Assembly: GCA_023141075.1 (NCBI GenBank)
Contig: JAGLKL010000057.1
Location: 1-7,899 of the forward strand
Reading direction: 5' to 3'
From: Alphaproteobacteria bacterium
GTDB lineage: Bacteria; Pseudomonadota; Alphaproteobacteria; Micavibrionales; Micavibrionaceae
DNA length: 7,899 bases
Shown here: positions 1-6,170 of the stretch, in pieces
How positions within the stretch are numbered: position 1 is the first letter of the stretch
Layout of the letters: each line of letters begins with the position of its first letter
The notes under the pieces: generated by a model
Databases searched by the model: none
What the model was told of the DNA's origin: nothing
Seen by the model: the letters and a program-made list of their open reading frames with translations, nothing else
Program-made: the position numbers and the translations under genes

Positions 1-816
1 ACACGCATTGTTTATATTTCCGAAAGCGGCTCTGTGAAAAAACGAGTGAAGCGTCTGGCGGTTATGGATCAAGACGGAGCCAATCATAAATTTCTGACCG
101 ATGGCAGTTATCTTGTGCTAACACCGCGCTTTTCACCTGAGACGCAGCGCATTACTTATATGTCTTATCAAGGCGGCATTCCCAAAGTTTATCTTTATGA
201 CATTAATACCGGACGGCATGAGGTTTTAGGAAATTTTCAAGGCATGACTTTTGCGCCGCGTTTTTCACCCGATGGGAACAAGCTTGTGTTTAGTTTGGCT
301 AAGAACGGCAACACTGATATCTATGTTATGGATTTGCGCAACCGCCATGCTCAACGTATGACCAGCGGGTCGGCTATTGAAACATCGCCATGTTATTCAC
401 CTGATGGTTCGCAAATTGTTTTTGAATCAGATAGAAGCGGTGGGCAGCAACTATATATTATGAAAGTTGACGGTTCTAGCATGAATCGTCTGACTTACGG
501 TAAAGGGCGCTACGGTAATCCTGTCTGGTCACCGCGAGGGGACTTAATTGCTTTTACCCGCATGTATCAGGGCAAATTCTATATTGGCGTGATTCGTCCG
601 GATGGTTCTGGAGAGCGCCTGATTACCAGCGCCTACCATGTGGAAGGGCCTACATGGTCGCCTAATGGCCGTGTTTTATCTTATTTCAAAGAAACACCTG
701 TAGGGAATAAACGTTCGGCTAAAATCTATACGATAGATATTACAGGATATAATGAGCATGTGCTGAAAACACCGCAAGACGGTTCTGACCCGGCATGGTC
801 TCCGATTAATCCGTAA
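1..816 (+). CDS. tolB: Tol-Pal system beta-propeller protein TolB, C-terminal part (5' end outside window)
   Basis: The frame is open to the left edge and ends at TAA 814-816, giving 271 visible residues of a protein usually about 430 long. The missing part would hold the signal peptide and N-terminal domain. The visible part is a run of WD40-like (PD40) blades, each beginning with a motif such as PRFSPDG, PCYSPDG, PVWSPRG or PTWSPNG and followed by strands ending in IYVMD, LYIMK or IYTID. The last PAWSP lies at the extreme C-terminus, as expected when the final strand closes the propeller. TolB is known to act in the periplasm, binding Pal and the TolA/TolQ/TolR complex to keep the outer membrane together during division. 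In many proteobacteria pal follows tolB directly; here the next gene is rppH on the opposite strand, so pal is not immediately downstream. The family call is firm; only the N-terminus is unseen. Confidence 0.95.
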   Translation, partial: TRIVYISESGSVKKRVKRLAVMDQDGANHKFLTDGSYLVLTPRFSPETQRITYMSYQGGIPKVYLYDINTGRHEVLGNFQGMTFAPRFSPDGNKLVFSLAKNGNTDIYVMDLRNRHAQRMTSGSAIETSPCYSPDGSQIVFESDRSGGQQLYIMKVDGSSMNRLTYGKGRYGNPVWSPRGDLIAFTRMYQGKFYIGVIRPDGSGERLITSAYHVEGPTWSPNGRVLSYFKETPVGNKRSAKIYTIDITGYNEHVLKTPQDGSDPAWSPINP

Positions 817-1282
817 GTTTGATGTCATCAAACATTTCTATAACTTGCTCATATACATCGCGCTTAAAAGGAACGATGCTCTCCAGCATTTCTTTAAACG
901 GAATCCATTGCCAAGCATTAAATTCCCGCAGATCAAAACTTTCGATATTGATGTCTTTATCACAACCGGTAAAGCGCAGGGCTACCCAAGTTTGTTCTTG
1001 TCCGCAATATTTGCCGTTCCACAGATTACTTGCGATGTTTTCAGGCAAATCATAGCGTACAGTGCGCTCGGCTATACGGATAATTCTGGCTTTGTCTGTA
1101 CCGATTTCTTCTTTCATCTCACGCATAGCCGCTTTTTCAATTTCTTCGCCCGGATCTATCCCTCCTTGAGGCATTTGCCAAGCATCGGGTGTGTCAATGC
1201 GCTCACCAACAAAAACTTTGCCTTCACTGTTAAAAAGGGCAATTCCAACGCAAGCTCTGTAAGGTTTTTTAGTGGTGGCCAT
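806..1282 (-). CDS. rppH: RNA pyrophosphohydrolase RppH (Nudix family)
   Basis: This 158-residue protein matches the usual length of RppH (about 160-175). The Nudix box is complete at residues 40-62: G40, E46, then R54-E55, E58-E59 and G61 fit the pattern GX5EX7REUXEEXGU, with the glutamates binding Mg2+. The N-terminal PYR.CVGI and the W.MPQGG stretch just before the box are typical of RppH rather than other Nudix hydrolases. The known role is removing pyrophosphate from 5'-triphosphate mRNA ends, which opens them to RNase E decay. I chose ATG 1280-1282 because a GGAG (1293-1296) lies 10 nt upstream. An in-frame ATG at 1286-1288 is only 4 nt from that GGAG and would add two residues; ATG 1310-1312 would add ten. 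The start overlaps the deacetylase-like gene by 14 bp, suggesting coupling. The 3' end overlaps tolB by 11 bp, tail to tail. Confidence 0.93.
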   Translation of the reverse strand: MATTKKPYRACVGIALFNSEGKVFVGERIDTPDAWQMPQGGIDPGEEIEKAAMREMKEEIGTDKARIIRIAERTVRYDLPENIASNLWNGKYCGQEQTWVALRFTGCDKDINIESFDLREFNAWQWIPFKEMLESIVPFKRDVYEQVIEMFDDIKLTD

Positions 1283-2498
1283 GTCCATGATTCTCCGGCT
1301 GCGTGAGATCATTGTCGATTAGGCCATCTAGCGTATCATGCGTGACATCTTTTGCAGGAACCGAGTTTAGCAAGGCTCCGGAACGTGCGAGAGGCAAATC
1401 ATAAATCGCTGAGGTTGGAGCAATCACATAGTCGATTTTTCCAACCTTCTCAATCCACAGTGCCAAATCCTTGATCATGACTGGATAGGAGTTAACCAAA
1501 GCAACGACCTGTCCGTGTTTTTGTGCTTCTACTTTAATAGAAATAAATGGGTTAATCCCTGTTACGCGTTCAATTTTTCCTGTTGTCTTGATGAATGGTG
1601 CACCTTTGGTAACGGCTATAGTCTCAATAAAAGAGGGGGCTTCAGGGTTCATTTCCAGCACAGCTAATCCACGGCCATATAATTCTTCAGCAAGCTTAAT
1701 ATAATGCTCTCTTGTTTCATTAATGCTTTCATCCATGAATACCCCAACGCCGGTATAACCAAGTCCTCGTGCCAAAGAAACCCGCATAGTTTTGCCTTTT
1801 TCGATCAGAGAATCGTGATGATAAATCGTATTGAGACCAGCGTCATCACGGGTATTTTTCTGTATGGGTATTTCTATCCAAACTTCGTGACCGTCGGCGC
1901 GAGCGCGGTTTATCCATTCTTGAGGCAGATCGGCATAAGGTGAAAGCAGAAAGGAGACTTCCGGCGGGAGGATGTCCAGCGCCATATTAGATGCTTTGTC
2001 TGATAAACCATATTCCTTAAGGACAAAGGAAATAACCGGCTTATCCCCTATATTTTGCAAGGAGAAAGGTGTTTGGTAGGCACGAAAACTGGTGAGGTGA
2101 TCGCTTGAGCGGATAATCGGTAAACGCCCAAACATACTATCAAAATGTGACAGTCCTTCAATTAAGTTGGCTTTATCCATTTCATGCTTATCAAGGTCAG
2201 CTTTAGGTGCGCTATGTGCTCCTATGCCGTATGAGCTTGGTGATTTTTTGATCATTTTTACACTGACCGTCGCCATTTTCTTTTCCATTTTTGCTATAGT
2301 GCTTTCAGCGGAAAAATAGACATAGACAAAAACCAGCATATAAAAGCCAAGAACTCCGCTACAGGCGACAAGAAGATGTCTGACATCAACGTGTTTTAGC
2401 TTTTCCTGCAAGAACGTTAGCACTGCAATATCAGCAGGTAGCGCCATAGAAGAGGGCATTATCGCTTTTAGCTTATCTGTGTATTGCGCGATATCCAT
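1269..2498 (-). CDS. Membrane-anchored divergent polysaccharide deacetylase family protein (DUF610/YibQ-like), possibly inactive
   Basis: The 409-residue protein starts with a cytoplasmic segment of about 40 residues, then one transmembrane helix (about 42-63), a linker, and a periplasmic domain (about 154-370) of the divergent polysaccharide deacetylase family. Visible family landmarks are P154..G164LS, LLSPYADLPQ.W (184-195), the GHE at 203-205, RGL (276-278) and the late L..W at 346-349. However, the position where the family usually has the aspartate pair of an IDDLG-like motif is K161-E162, and the NxMGS-like motif reads VFMDES (252-257). Those comparisons rest on my memory of the family, not an alignment. 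It may therefore bind glycan or protein rather than deacetylate. The tail ends in HGHGHH, an unusual histidine cluster. The start at ATG 2496-2498 has AGGCGG 7 nt upstream, and ctpA's TAG stop lies inside that site. The family is likely; the function is unknown. Confidence 0.85.
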   Translation of the reverse strand: MDIAQYTDKLKAIMPSSMALPADIAVLTFLQEKLKHVDVRHLLVACSGVLGFYMLVFVYVYFSAESTIAKMEKKMATVSVKMIKKSPSSYGIGAHSAPKADLDKHEMDKANLIEGLSHFDSMFGRLPIIRSSDHLTSFRAYQTPFSLQNIGDKPVISFVLKEYGLSDKASNMALDILPPEVSFLLSPYADLPQEWINRARADGHEVWIEIPIQKNTRDDAGLNTIYHHDSLIEKGKTMRVSLARGLGYTGVGVFMDESINETREHYIKLAEELYGRGLAVLEMNPEAPSFIETIAVTKGAPFIKTTGKIERVTGINPFISIKVEAQKHGQVVALVNSYPVMIKDLALWIEKVGKIDYVIAPTSAIYDLPLARSGALLNSVPAKDVTHDTLDGLIDNDLTQPENHGHGHH

Positions 2499-2505
2499 TA
2501 TTTTA

Positions 2506-2512
2506 CCGCCTA
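2506..2512 (-). promoter_or_regulatory. Ribosome binding site of the deacetylase-like gene, merged with the ctpA stop codon
   Basis: On the minus strand the bases read TAGGCGG. The first three are the stop codon of ctpA (2510-2512), and AGGCGG pairs with the anti-Shine-Dalgarno, 7 nt before ATG 2496-2498. Ribosomes finishing ctpA therefore sit on the start signal of the next gene, which implies translational coupling of the protease and the deacetylase-like protein. Confidence 0.7.
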
Positions 2513-3895
2513 TTTTCCTGTTCCTTCGATGTTAGCTATATTAGCCTGTTTTGCTATTGGTTGGTACAAGGACAAGCCTTTCAAAAGATCAAGCGCACGT
2601 AATAGCTGGTAATCATTAATTTCGTCCTCTTCTTTCTCTTCGTCTTTACCTTCCTTGTTTTTCTTATCTTTTTTATCCTTTTTATTATCATTGGCCGGTT
2701 TTTTGTTCTTTTCTTTATCAAGCGCTCCGGGAAGATCTGCTTCGCGCATCCGTTTGGAAGACAGAGCCTCAACCATGGCCGGTTCTACAATGATATCCGG
2801 CGTTATACCTTTTGCCTGAATGGAGAGACCCGAAGGCGTATAGTACCGCGCTGTTGTCAGGCGCATAGCACCATTGCCGGGGAAAGGCATAACCGTTTGC
2901 ACAGAGCCTTTTCCGAAAGATTGCATACCCATCAGAATTGCGCGTTTATGGTCTTGCAGCGCTCCGGCAACAATTTCGGAAGCGGAGGCTGAACCACCGT
3001 TAATCAGGACAACAATCGGCAAATTTTCTGCCATATCTCCCGGTGTTGCGTTATTACGCTCAGTATCTTCTTCATAGCGACCACGTTGCGAAACAATCTC
3101 TCCTTTGTCCAGAAATATATCAGCTACTTCTATGGCCTGTGAAAGTAATCCACCAGGATTATTTCGCAAGTCCAGAACATAACCAAGCAGATTATCGCCC
3201 AACTCTTTCGAGATATTTTTAATCGCATCGTGTACGCCCGGACCGGTCTTCTCGCTGAACGTGGTAATACGGATATAACCGACATTTCCTTCAGTACGAT
3301 GGCGCACGGACTTAATTTGAATGATATCGCGAATGATGGTCACTTCTATGGTGGTATCTTCACCTTCACGGGCAATGGACAGGTCAATCGTAGAACCTAC
3401 CTTTCCACGCATTTTACCGACGGCGTCACTAAGGCTCATGCCCATAACAGTTTCATCATCGATTTTTACAATATAATCTCCGGATTGAATGCCAGCGCGG
3501 AAAGCAGGGGTATCATCAATAGGTGAGACCACTTTTACAAGACCGTTTTCCATGGTGACTTCTATTCCTAACCCACCGAACTCGCCTTTGGTTTCAACGC
3601 GCATATCGGCAAATTTCTCTTCACTTAAATAGCCTGAATGCGGATCCAAGCTGGAAAGCATGCCATTTAGGGCATTTTCGATTAATTCCTTGTCATTGAT
3701 CTCTTCAACATATTCTGCACGGACACGCTCAAACACATCGCCAAACAAGTTTAGCTGGCGATAGGTCTCATTGTAGCTATTTCCTTCCTCAATTTTTTGT
3801 GCAGCCTCCTGCGCGTGTGAAGAATGAATAACGAGCATGCTAATACCCGTAAATAAAGCAGCAATAAAAACCAGGGTAAAAGAAATTTTCTTCAT
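2510..3895 (-). CDS. ctpA: Carboxyl-terminal processing protease CtpA (S41 family, PDZ-containing)
   Basis: The protein has 461 residues. An N-terminal signal peptide (KK, hydrophobic 5-23, likely cut after SHA at 26-28) sends it to the periplasm. An N-terminal helical region with the family motif SSLDPHSGYL (81-90) follows. Next come a PDZ domain (about 105-190, GGLG at 107-110, R133AGIQSGD) and the S41 peptidase core (about 200-370). The Ser/Lys/Gln catalytic set is intact: S304 in SASASE, K329 in FGKG and Q333, spaced 25 and 4 as in B. subtilis CtpB. The family cleaves near protein C-termini; in other bacteria it degrades peptidoglycan hydrolases or trims envelope proteins. Residues 393-425 form a lysine/glutamate-rich linker before a short hydrophobic-rich tail (427-445). 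The start at ATG 3893-3895 is backed by AAGGA (3903-3907) 7 nt upstream. It is flanked by the envC-like gene and coupled to the deacetylase-like gene. Confidence 0.95.
   Translation of the reverse strand: MKKISFTLVFIAALFTGISMLVIHSSHAQEAAQKIEEGNSYNETYRQLNLFGDVFERVRAEYVEEINDKELIENALNGMLSSLDPHSGYLSEEKFADMRVETKGEFGGLGIEVTMENGLVKVVSPIDDTPAFRAGIQSGDYIVKIDDETVMGMSLSDAVGKMRGKVGSTIDLSIAREGEDTTIEVTIIRDIIQIKSVRHRTEGNVGYIRITTFSEKTGPGVHDAIKNISKELGDNLLGYVLDLRNNPGGLLSQAIEVADIFLDKGEIVSQRGRYEEDTERNNATPGDMAENLPIVVLINGGSASASEIVAGALQDHKRAILMGMQSFGKGSVQTVMPFPGNGAMRLTTARYYTPSGLSIQAKGITPDIIVEPAMVEALSSKRMREADLPGALDKEKNKKPANDNKKDKKDKKNKEGKDEEKEEDEINDYQLLRALDLLKGLSLYQPIAKQANIANIEGTGK
2621..2719 (-). other. Low-complexity Lys/Glu/Asp linker of CtpA
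   Basis: Codons for CtpA residues 393-425 are almost entirely AAA, AAG, GAA, GAG and GAT. The coding strand is therefore nearly pure purine and the plus strand nearly pure pyrimidine for about 100 bases. The encoded segment runs from lysine-rich to acidic (KKDKKDKKNKEG then KDEEKEEDE). Disordered extensions after the S41 core are common in alphaproteobacterial CtpA but vary in sequence. Such tracts are prone to length change by replication slippage. Confidence 0.8.
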
Positions 3896-3976
3896 GGTAA
3901 TGTCCTTAAAATTACATAAATAGTTTTTAAATAAAGAAGCAATGTTAACTTATATAGTAGTTTAATTTATAAAATC
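3896..3976 (-). promoter_or_regulatory. AT-rich leader upstream of ctpA with weak promoter-like boxes
   Basis: The gap between the envC-like gene and ctpA is strikingly AT-rich. On the minus strand a TTAACA (3943-3948, one mismatch to the -35 consensus) lies 17 bp before AACTAT (3920-3925, a poor -10). A better -10, TATAAG (3949-3954), has no good -35. Either could start a short ctpA leader that includes the AAGGA ribosome binding site. The boxes are individually weak, and AT-rich DNA produces such matches by chance. Confidence 0.25.
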
Positions 3977-3994
3977 CTAGGGTCAGAACCCTAG
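3977..3994 (-). terminator. Perfect 7-bp hairpin over the envC-like stop codon, possible weak terminator
   Basis: CTAGGGT (3977-3983 on the plus strand) and ACCCTAG (3988-3994) are exact inverted repeats around a 4-base loop. The hairpin contains the TAG stop (3991-3993) of the envC-like gene. On the minus strand it is followed by GATTTTATAAATT, which is AT-rich but lacks a continuous T run. It could be a weak terminator or attenuator, or a 3'-end stabiliser between the two genes. Confidence 0.4.
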
Positions 3995-5172
3995 CCAAGC
4001 TCAGAAAACTTGACGGAAGGATTTACCGGAGCCCCGTTTTTTCTCAGCTCATAATAAAGCTTTGGTCGTGTAATTAAAGCAGAATCTGGTAATAATCCAA
4101 TAGGTTCACCAGACTTTACAATATCCCCAATAACAGCATTTATTTCACCTAATCCTGCTATCAAGCTGTGATATCCACCGTTATGCTCGATAATAATAAT
4201 GTTGCTAAAACGTTTAAATGATCCAATAAACTGTATTTTCCCACTTATCGGCGCTGTAACCAAACCGCCGGAACGCCCCTCTATAATCAGGCCATTACTC
4301 TTGGCTCCGTACTCATCTTTATCATGATAAGACGTTCGGATAATCCCTGAAACAGGTAATTGTACTGCTGTATTATTGCTATCTAATATATTGTTTTGCG
4401 GTTTACGCCGGAAGATTTTGGCTTGTTTTTGCCGGGCTATTTCCTGTTTTTCTTCCATTTTAATCCGAGCAATCAAATCTTCGAGTGATTTAGCTTTGAG
4501 CGAAATAGCGTTTATTGATAACTGGCGCATCTTTAAGTCTTTATCAATTTTGGCATAAAGACGCTCTTTTTCTGAAACCAGCGTCATAAGTTCTTTTCGT
4601 TTTTTCTCCCATTCTTCCCCTTCATTTTTGAGTTCTTCGCGTTCAGCTTTTAAATCGACGGTTAGCTGATTTAAGGTCTCAAGATTATTCATAAGGCGTT
4701 GTGCATCACGTTTAACCGAAGGAATAATATTTTCCATGAGCAGAGCACTTTGCGCTGTATGATAAGGTGTATCAGGTCGGGCGATCATAATTTCCGGGGG
4801 TGTTTTGCGAATGCGTCCGAGCATTAATATCAACTTTACAATAGAAATGCGTTCAGCCTCCAGGCTTTTTGTCAACTCAGCTTTGCGTTTTTCGAGTTTT
4901 TCTATGCGTTCCTGCGTATTTCTTAGTTTATCTTCATTTTTGCGCATAGAGCGTCCAAGGTCGGTCAGGCGATTTTTGATATCGGTCAATTCCGCTTCTA
5001 TTTTTTCTATGCGTTGTTTCAACCTCTTTTTTTGTTGATTTTCATCGGTAAGTTCGGCTTTTACGCTTTCAAGCTGTACTTCGTTATTATTCCGCGCTGC
5101 AAAGCTTTGCGGGATATGGGCAAGCACAGTTCCGATAATTAGAAACACGGTTAGACAATTTTGAAGACTCAT
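3991..5172 (-). CDS. EnvC-like murein hydrolase activator (coiled coil plus degenerate LytM/M23 domain)
   Basis: The 393-residue protein is close to E. coli EnvC (about 420). A signal peptide (hydrophobic 7-19, likely cut after SFA at 23-25) leads to a long charged coiled coil (about 31-115 and 150-250), then a basic linker, then a LytM-like domain (about 270-388). In that domain the fold signature is kept: LPVSGIIRTSY, TAPISGKI, IIIEHNGGYHSLIAGL, VKSGEPIG and LYYELRKNG.PVNP. By my reading the four usual zinc-ligand positions are replaced (S292, I296, G340 and Y373 where His/Asp/His are expected). That matches EnvC, which does not cut peptidoglycan itself but activates amidases at the septum. 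I infer the same role; no amidase gene is in the window. No convincing Shine-Dalgarno precedes ATG 5170-5172, although the signal peptide begins well there. Confidence 0.88.
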   Translation of the reverse strand: MSLQNCLTVFLIIGTVLAHIPQSFAARNNNEVQLESVKAELTDENQQKKRLKQRIEKIEAELTDIKNRLTDLGRSMRKNEDKLRNTQERIEKLEKRKAELTKSLEAERISIVKLILMLGRIRKTPPEIMIARPDTPYHTAQSALLMENIIPSVKRDAQRLMNNLETLNQLTVDLKAEREELKNEGEEWEKKRKELMTLVSEKERLYAKIDKDLKMRQLSINAISLKAKSLEDLIARIKMEEKQEIARQKQAKIFRRKPQNNILDSNNTAVQLPVSGIIRTSYHDKDEYGAKSNGLIIEGRSGGLVTAPISGKIQFIGSFKRFSNIIIIEHNGGYHSLIAGLGEINAVIGDIVKSGEPIGLLPDSALITRPKLYYELRKNGAPVNPSVKFSELG

Positions 5173-5202
5173 AATCGGTAATGATATTGGAAATATATAC
5201 AG

Positions 5203-5224
5203 AAAAACAGCCCTTAAGAGCAGC
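5203..5224 (-). terminator. Possible weak terminator between rlmH and the envC-like gene
   Basis: On the minus strand GCTC (5218-5221) pairs with GGGC (5210-5213), one pair being a G-U wobble, around a TTAA loop. One outer C-G pair can form past a T-T mismatch. The stem is followed by TG and five Ts (5203-5207). The stem is short, so termination would be partial at best. It lies in the 79-bp gap after rlmH, together with AT-rich bases (5191-5199) that could hold a promoter for the envC-like gene. Confidence 0.22.
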
Positions 5225-5251
5225 TTATCCTGAGGTTTTGTGTAAAATTAT

Positions 5252-5710
5252 TTATTCACGGTGATAGGGGTGTCCGGCCAATATTTGCTGGGTTCTGTAT
5301 ATTTGCTCTAAGAGCATGACACGGGCGAGGGCGTGCGGCCAAGTCTGTTTGCCGAAACTCAGAAGTATATCAGCACGCTGTTGTATTTCACCAAGCAATC
5401 CGTCTGCGCCACCAACGACAAATTGAATATGGTTGCTTCCTTCATGCGCAAAATCTTGCATTTTTTTGGAGAATTCGAGAGAGGGAAGACTCTTGCCACG
5501 TTCATCCATGACAATAATCACGGCCTGATTATCAAGATGTTTGAGGATTTTTTGGTTTTCTTCTTCCTGAGATTTTCGGGAGTCTTTGTTTTTTGATTCC
5601 AGAGCGATTATATTTACAGGCCAGTGAATGCGCTTTTGATACATCTCTATAAGATCAGCAAAAGCATTATTTTTTATATTGGCGATGCAAATAATGTCTA
5701 TTTTGAACAT
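5252..5710 (-). CDS. rlmH: 23S rRNA (pseudouridine1915-N3)-methyltransferase RlmH
   Basis: The 152-residue protein has the usual length for RlmH (about 155). It is a SPOUT-class methyltransferase that uses S-adenosylmethionine to methylate pseudouridine 1915 in helix 69 of 23S rRNA on assembled 70S ribosomes. Visible signatures are VMDERGKSL (67-75), the knot loop FVVGGADGL (97-105), LSFGKQTWPHALARVMLLEQIYR (parts of 117-139), and the invariant C-terminal HPYHRE (147-152). The start at ATG 5708-5710 fits the family's N-terminus (short strand, then helix), but no clear Shine-Dalgarno precedes it. A 58-bp gap with a small hairpin separates it from rsfS. The pairing of rsfS and rlmH is widespread in bacteria and fits a shared role in late ribosome assembly. 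Confidence 0.96.
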   Translation of the reverse strand: MFKIDIICIANIKNNAFADLIEMYQKRIHWPVNIIALESKNKDSRKSQEEENQKILKHLDNQAVIIVMDERGKSLPSLEFSKKMQDFAHEGSNHIQFVVGGADGLLGEIQQRADILLSFGKQTWPHALARVMLLEQIYRTQQILAGHPYHRE

Positions 5711-5723
5711 GTGAAACTACTAT

Positions 5724-5745
5724 AAGGCTCAAAGAAAAGAACCTT
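5724..5745 (-). other. Small hairpin in the rsfS-rlmH gap
   Basis: On the minus strand AAGGTTC (5739-5745) can pair over 7 bp, with one G-U wobble, with GAGCCTT (5724-5730) around an 8-base pyrimidine loop. It ends 13 nt before the rlmH ATG and could sit in the rlmH leader. It is not followed by a T run on this strand, so it is not a standard terminator. On the plus strand one pair becomes a mismatch, although six Ts follow (5744-5749). Confidence 0.3.
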
Positions 5746-5768
5746 TTTTAGTGAATTTTATAGCCGCC

Positions 5769-6134
5769 TTAAGCTTGGATCTTACCCGTATTTTCTATGC
5801 ACACATATTGTGGGGGATGGCACCACATTTTTTCGATATTATAGAATTCACGTACTTCAGGGCGGAAAAGATGGACGATGACATCTCCGACATCCATCAC
5901 AACCCAGTCGCACTGAGCCATACCCTCGGTGTTTATGTTTTTTATGCCGTTAAGATGGAGTTTTTCCTGAAGCTTTCTGGCCAGTCCGTTAACATGGCGG
6001 GAAGATGTCCCTGATGCTATGACCATATAATCAGCTAAAGCGGTATTATCTGATAACGGAATACACAAGATATTCTCTGCTTTTTCCGCATCCAGCGTTT
6101 CCACTATGAGGTCTTTGACCTCTTTCGGGCTCAA
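5769..6134 (-). CDS. rsfS: Ribosomal silencing factor RsfS (start codon uncertain)
   Basis: RsfS (Iojap/RsfA family) binds ribosomal protein uL14 on the 50S subunit and blocks joining with 30S when nutrients are short. From the TTG at 6132-6134 it has 121 residues, normal for the family (105-130). Signatures are ADYMVIASGTSSRHV (34-48), DWVVMDVGDVIVHLF (76-90) and REFYNIEKMW (95-104). The start is a problem: no in-frame ATG or GTG exists between the upstream stop (6186-6188) and the conserved region. TTG 6134 aligns with where E. coli RsfS begins but has only AAGG 4 nt upstream. A strong AAAGGAG (6171-6177) instead lies 9 nt before an in-frame ATT (6159-6161), which would give 130 residues. 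The nearest ATG (6146-6148) is in another frame and closes after five codons. The family is certain and the start is open. Confidence 0.93.
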   Translation of the reverse strand: MSPKEVKDLIVETLDAEKAENILCIPLSDNTALADYMVIASGTSSRHVNGLARKLQEKLHLNGIKNINTEGMAQCDWVVMDVGDVIVHLFRPEVREFYNIEKMWCHPPQYVCIENTGKIQA

Positions 6135-6170
6135 AGAGCCTTTATCATGGTAAGTATAAATAACGTTTTT

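Noticed and set aside
845..1306. 153-codon open frame on the plus strand, antisense to rppH
   Set aside because: It lies wholly over rppH, which has a complete Nudix box and a sensible start. The antisense product has no recognisable domain and looks like a reading-frame shadow.
5739..5749. Plus-strand terminator from the inverted repeat at 5724-5745 followed by six Ts
   Set aside because: The plus-strand stem contains a C-A mismatch, and no plus-strand gene lies upstream for it to terminate.
6131..6136. CTTTGA at the end of the MIKAL mini-ORF, resembling the prfB (RF2) +1 frameshift site, with AAAGG just upstream
   Set aside because: A +1 shift there does not lead into the rsfS frame; joining the two would need a -1 shift, for which no slippery heptamer is present. 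Chance resemblance is more likely.
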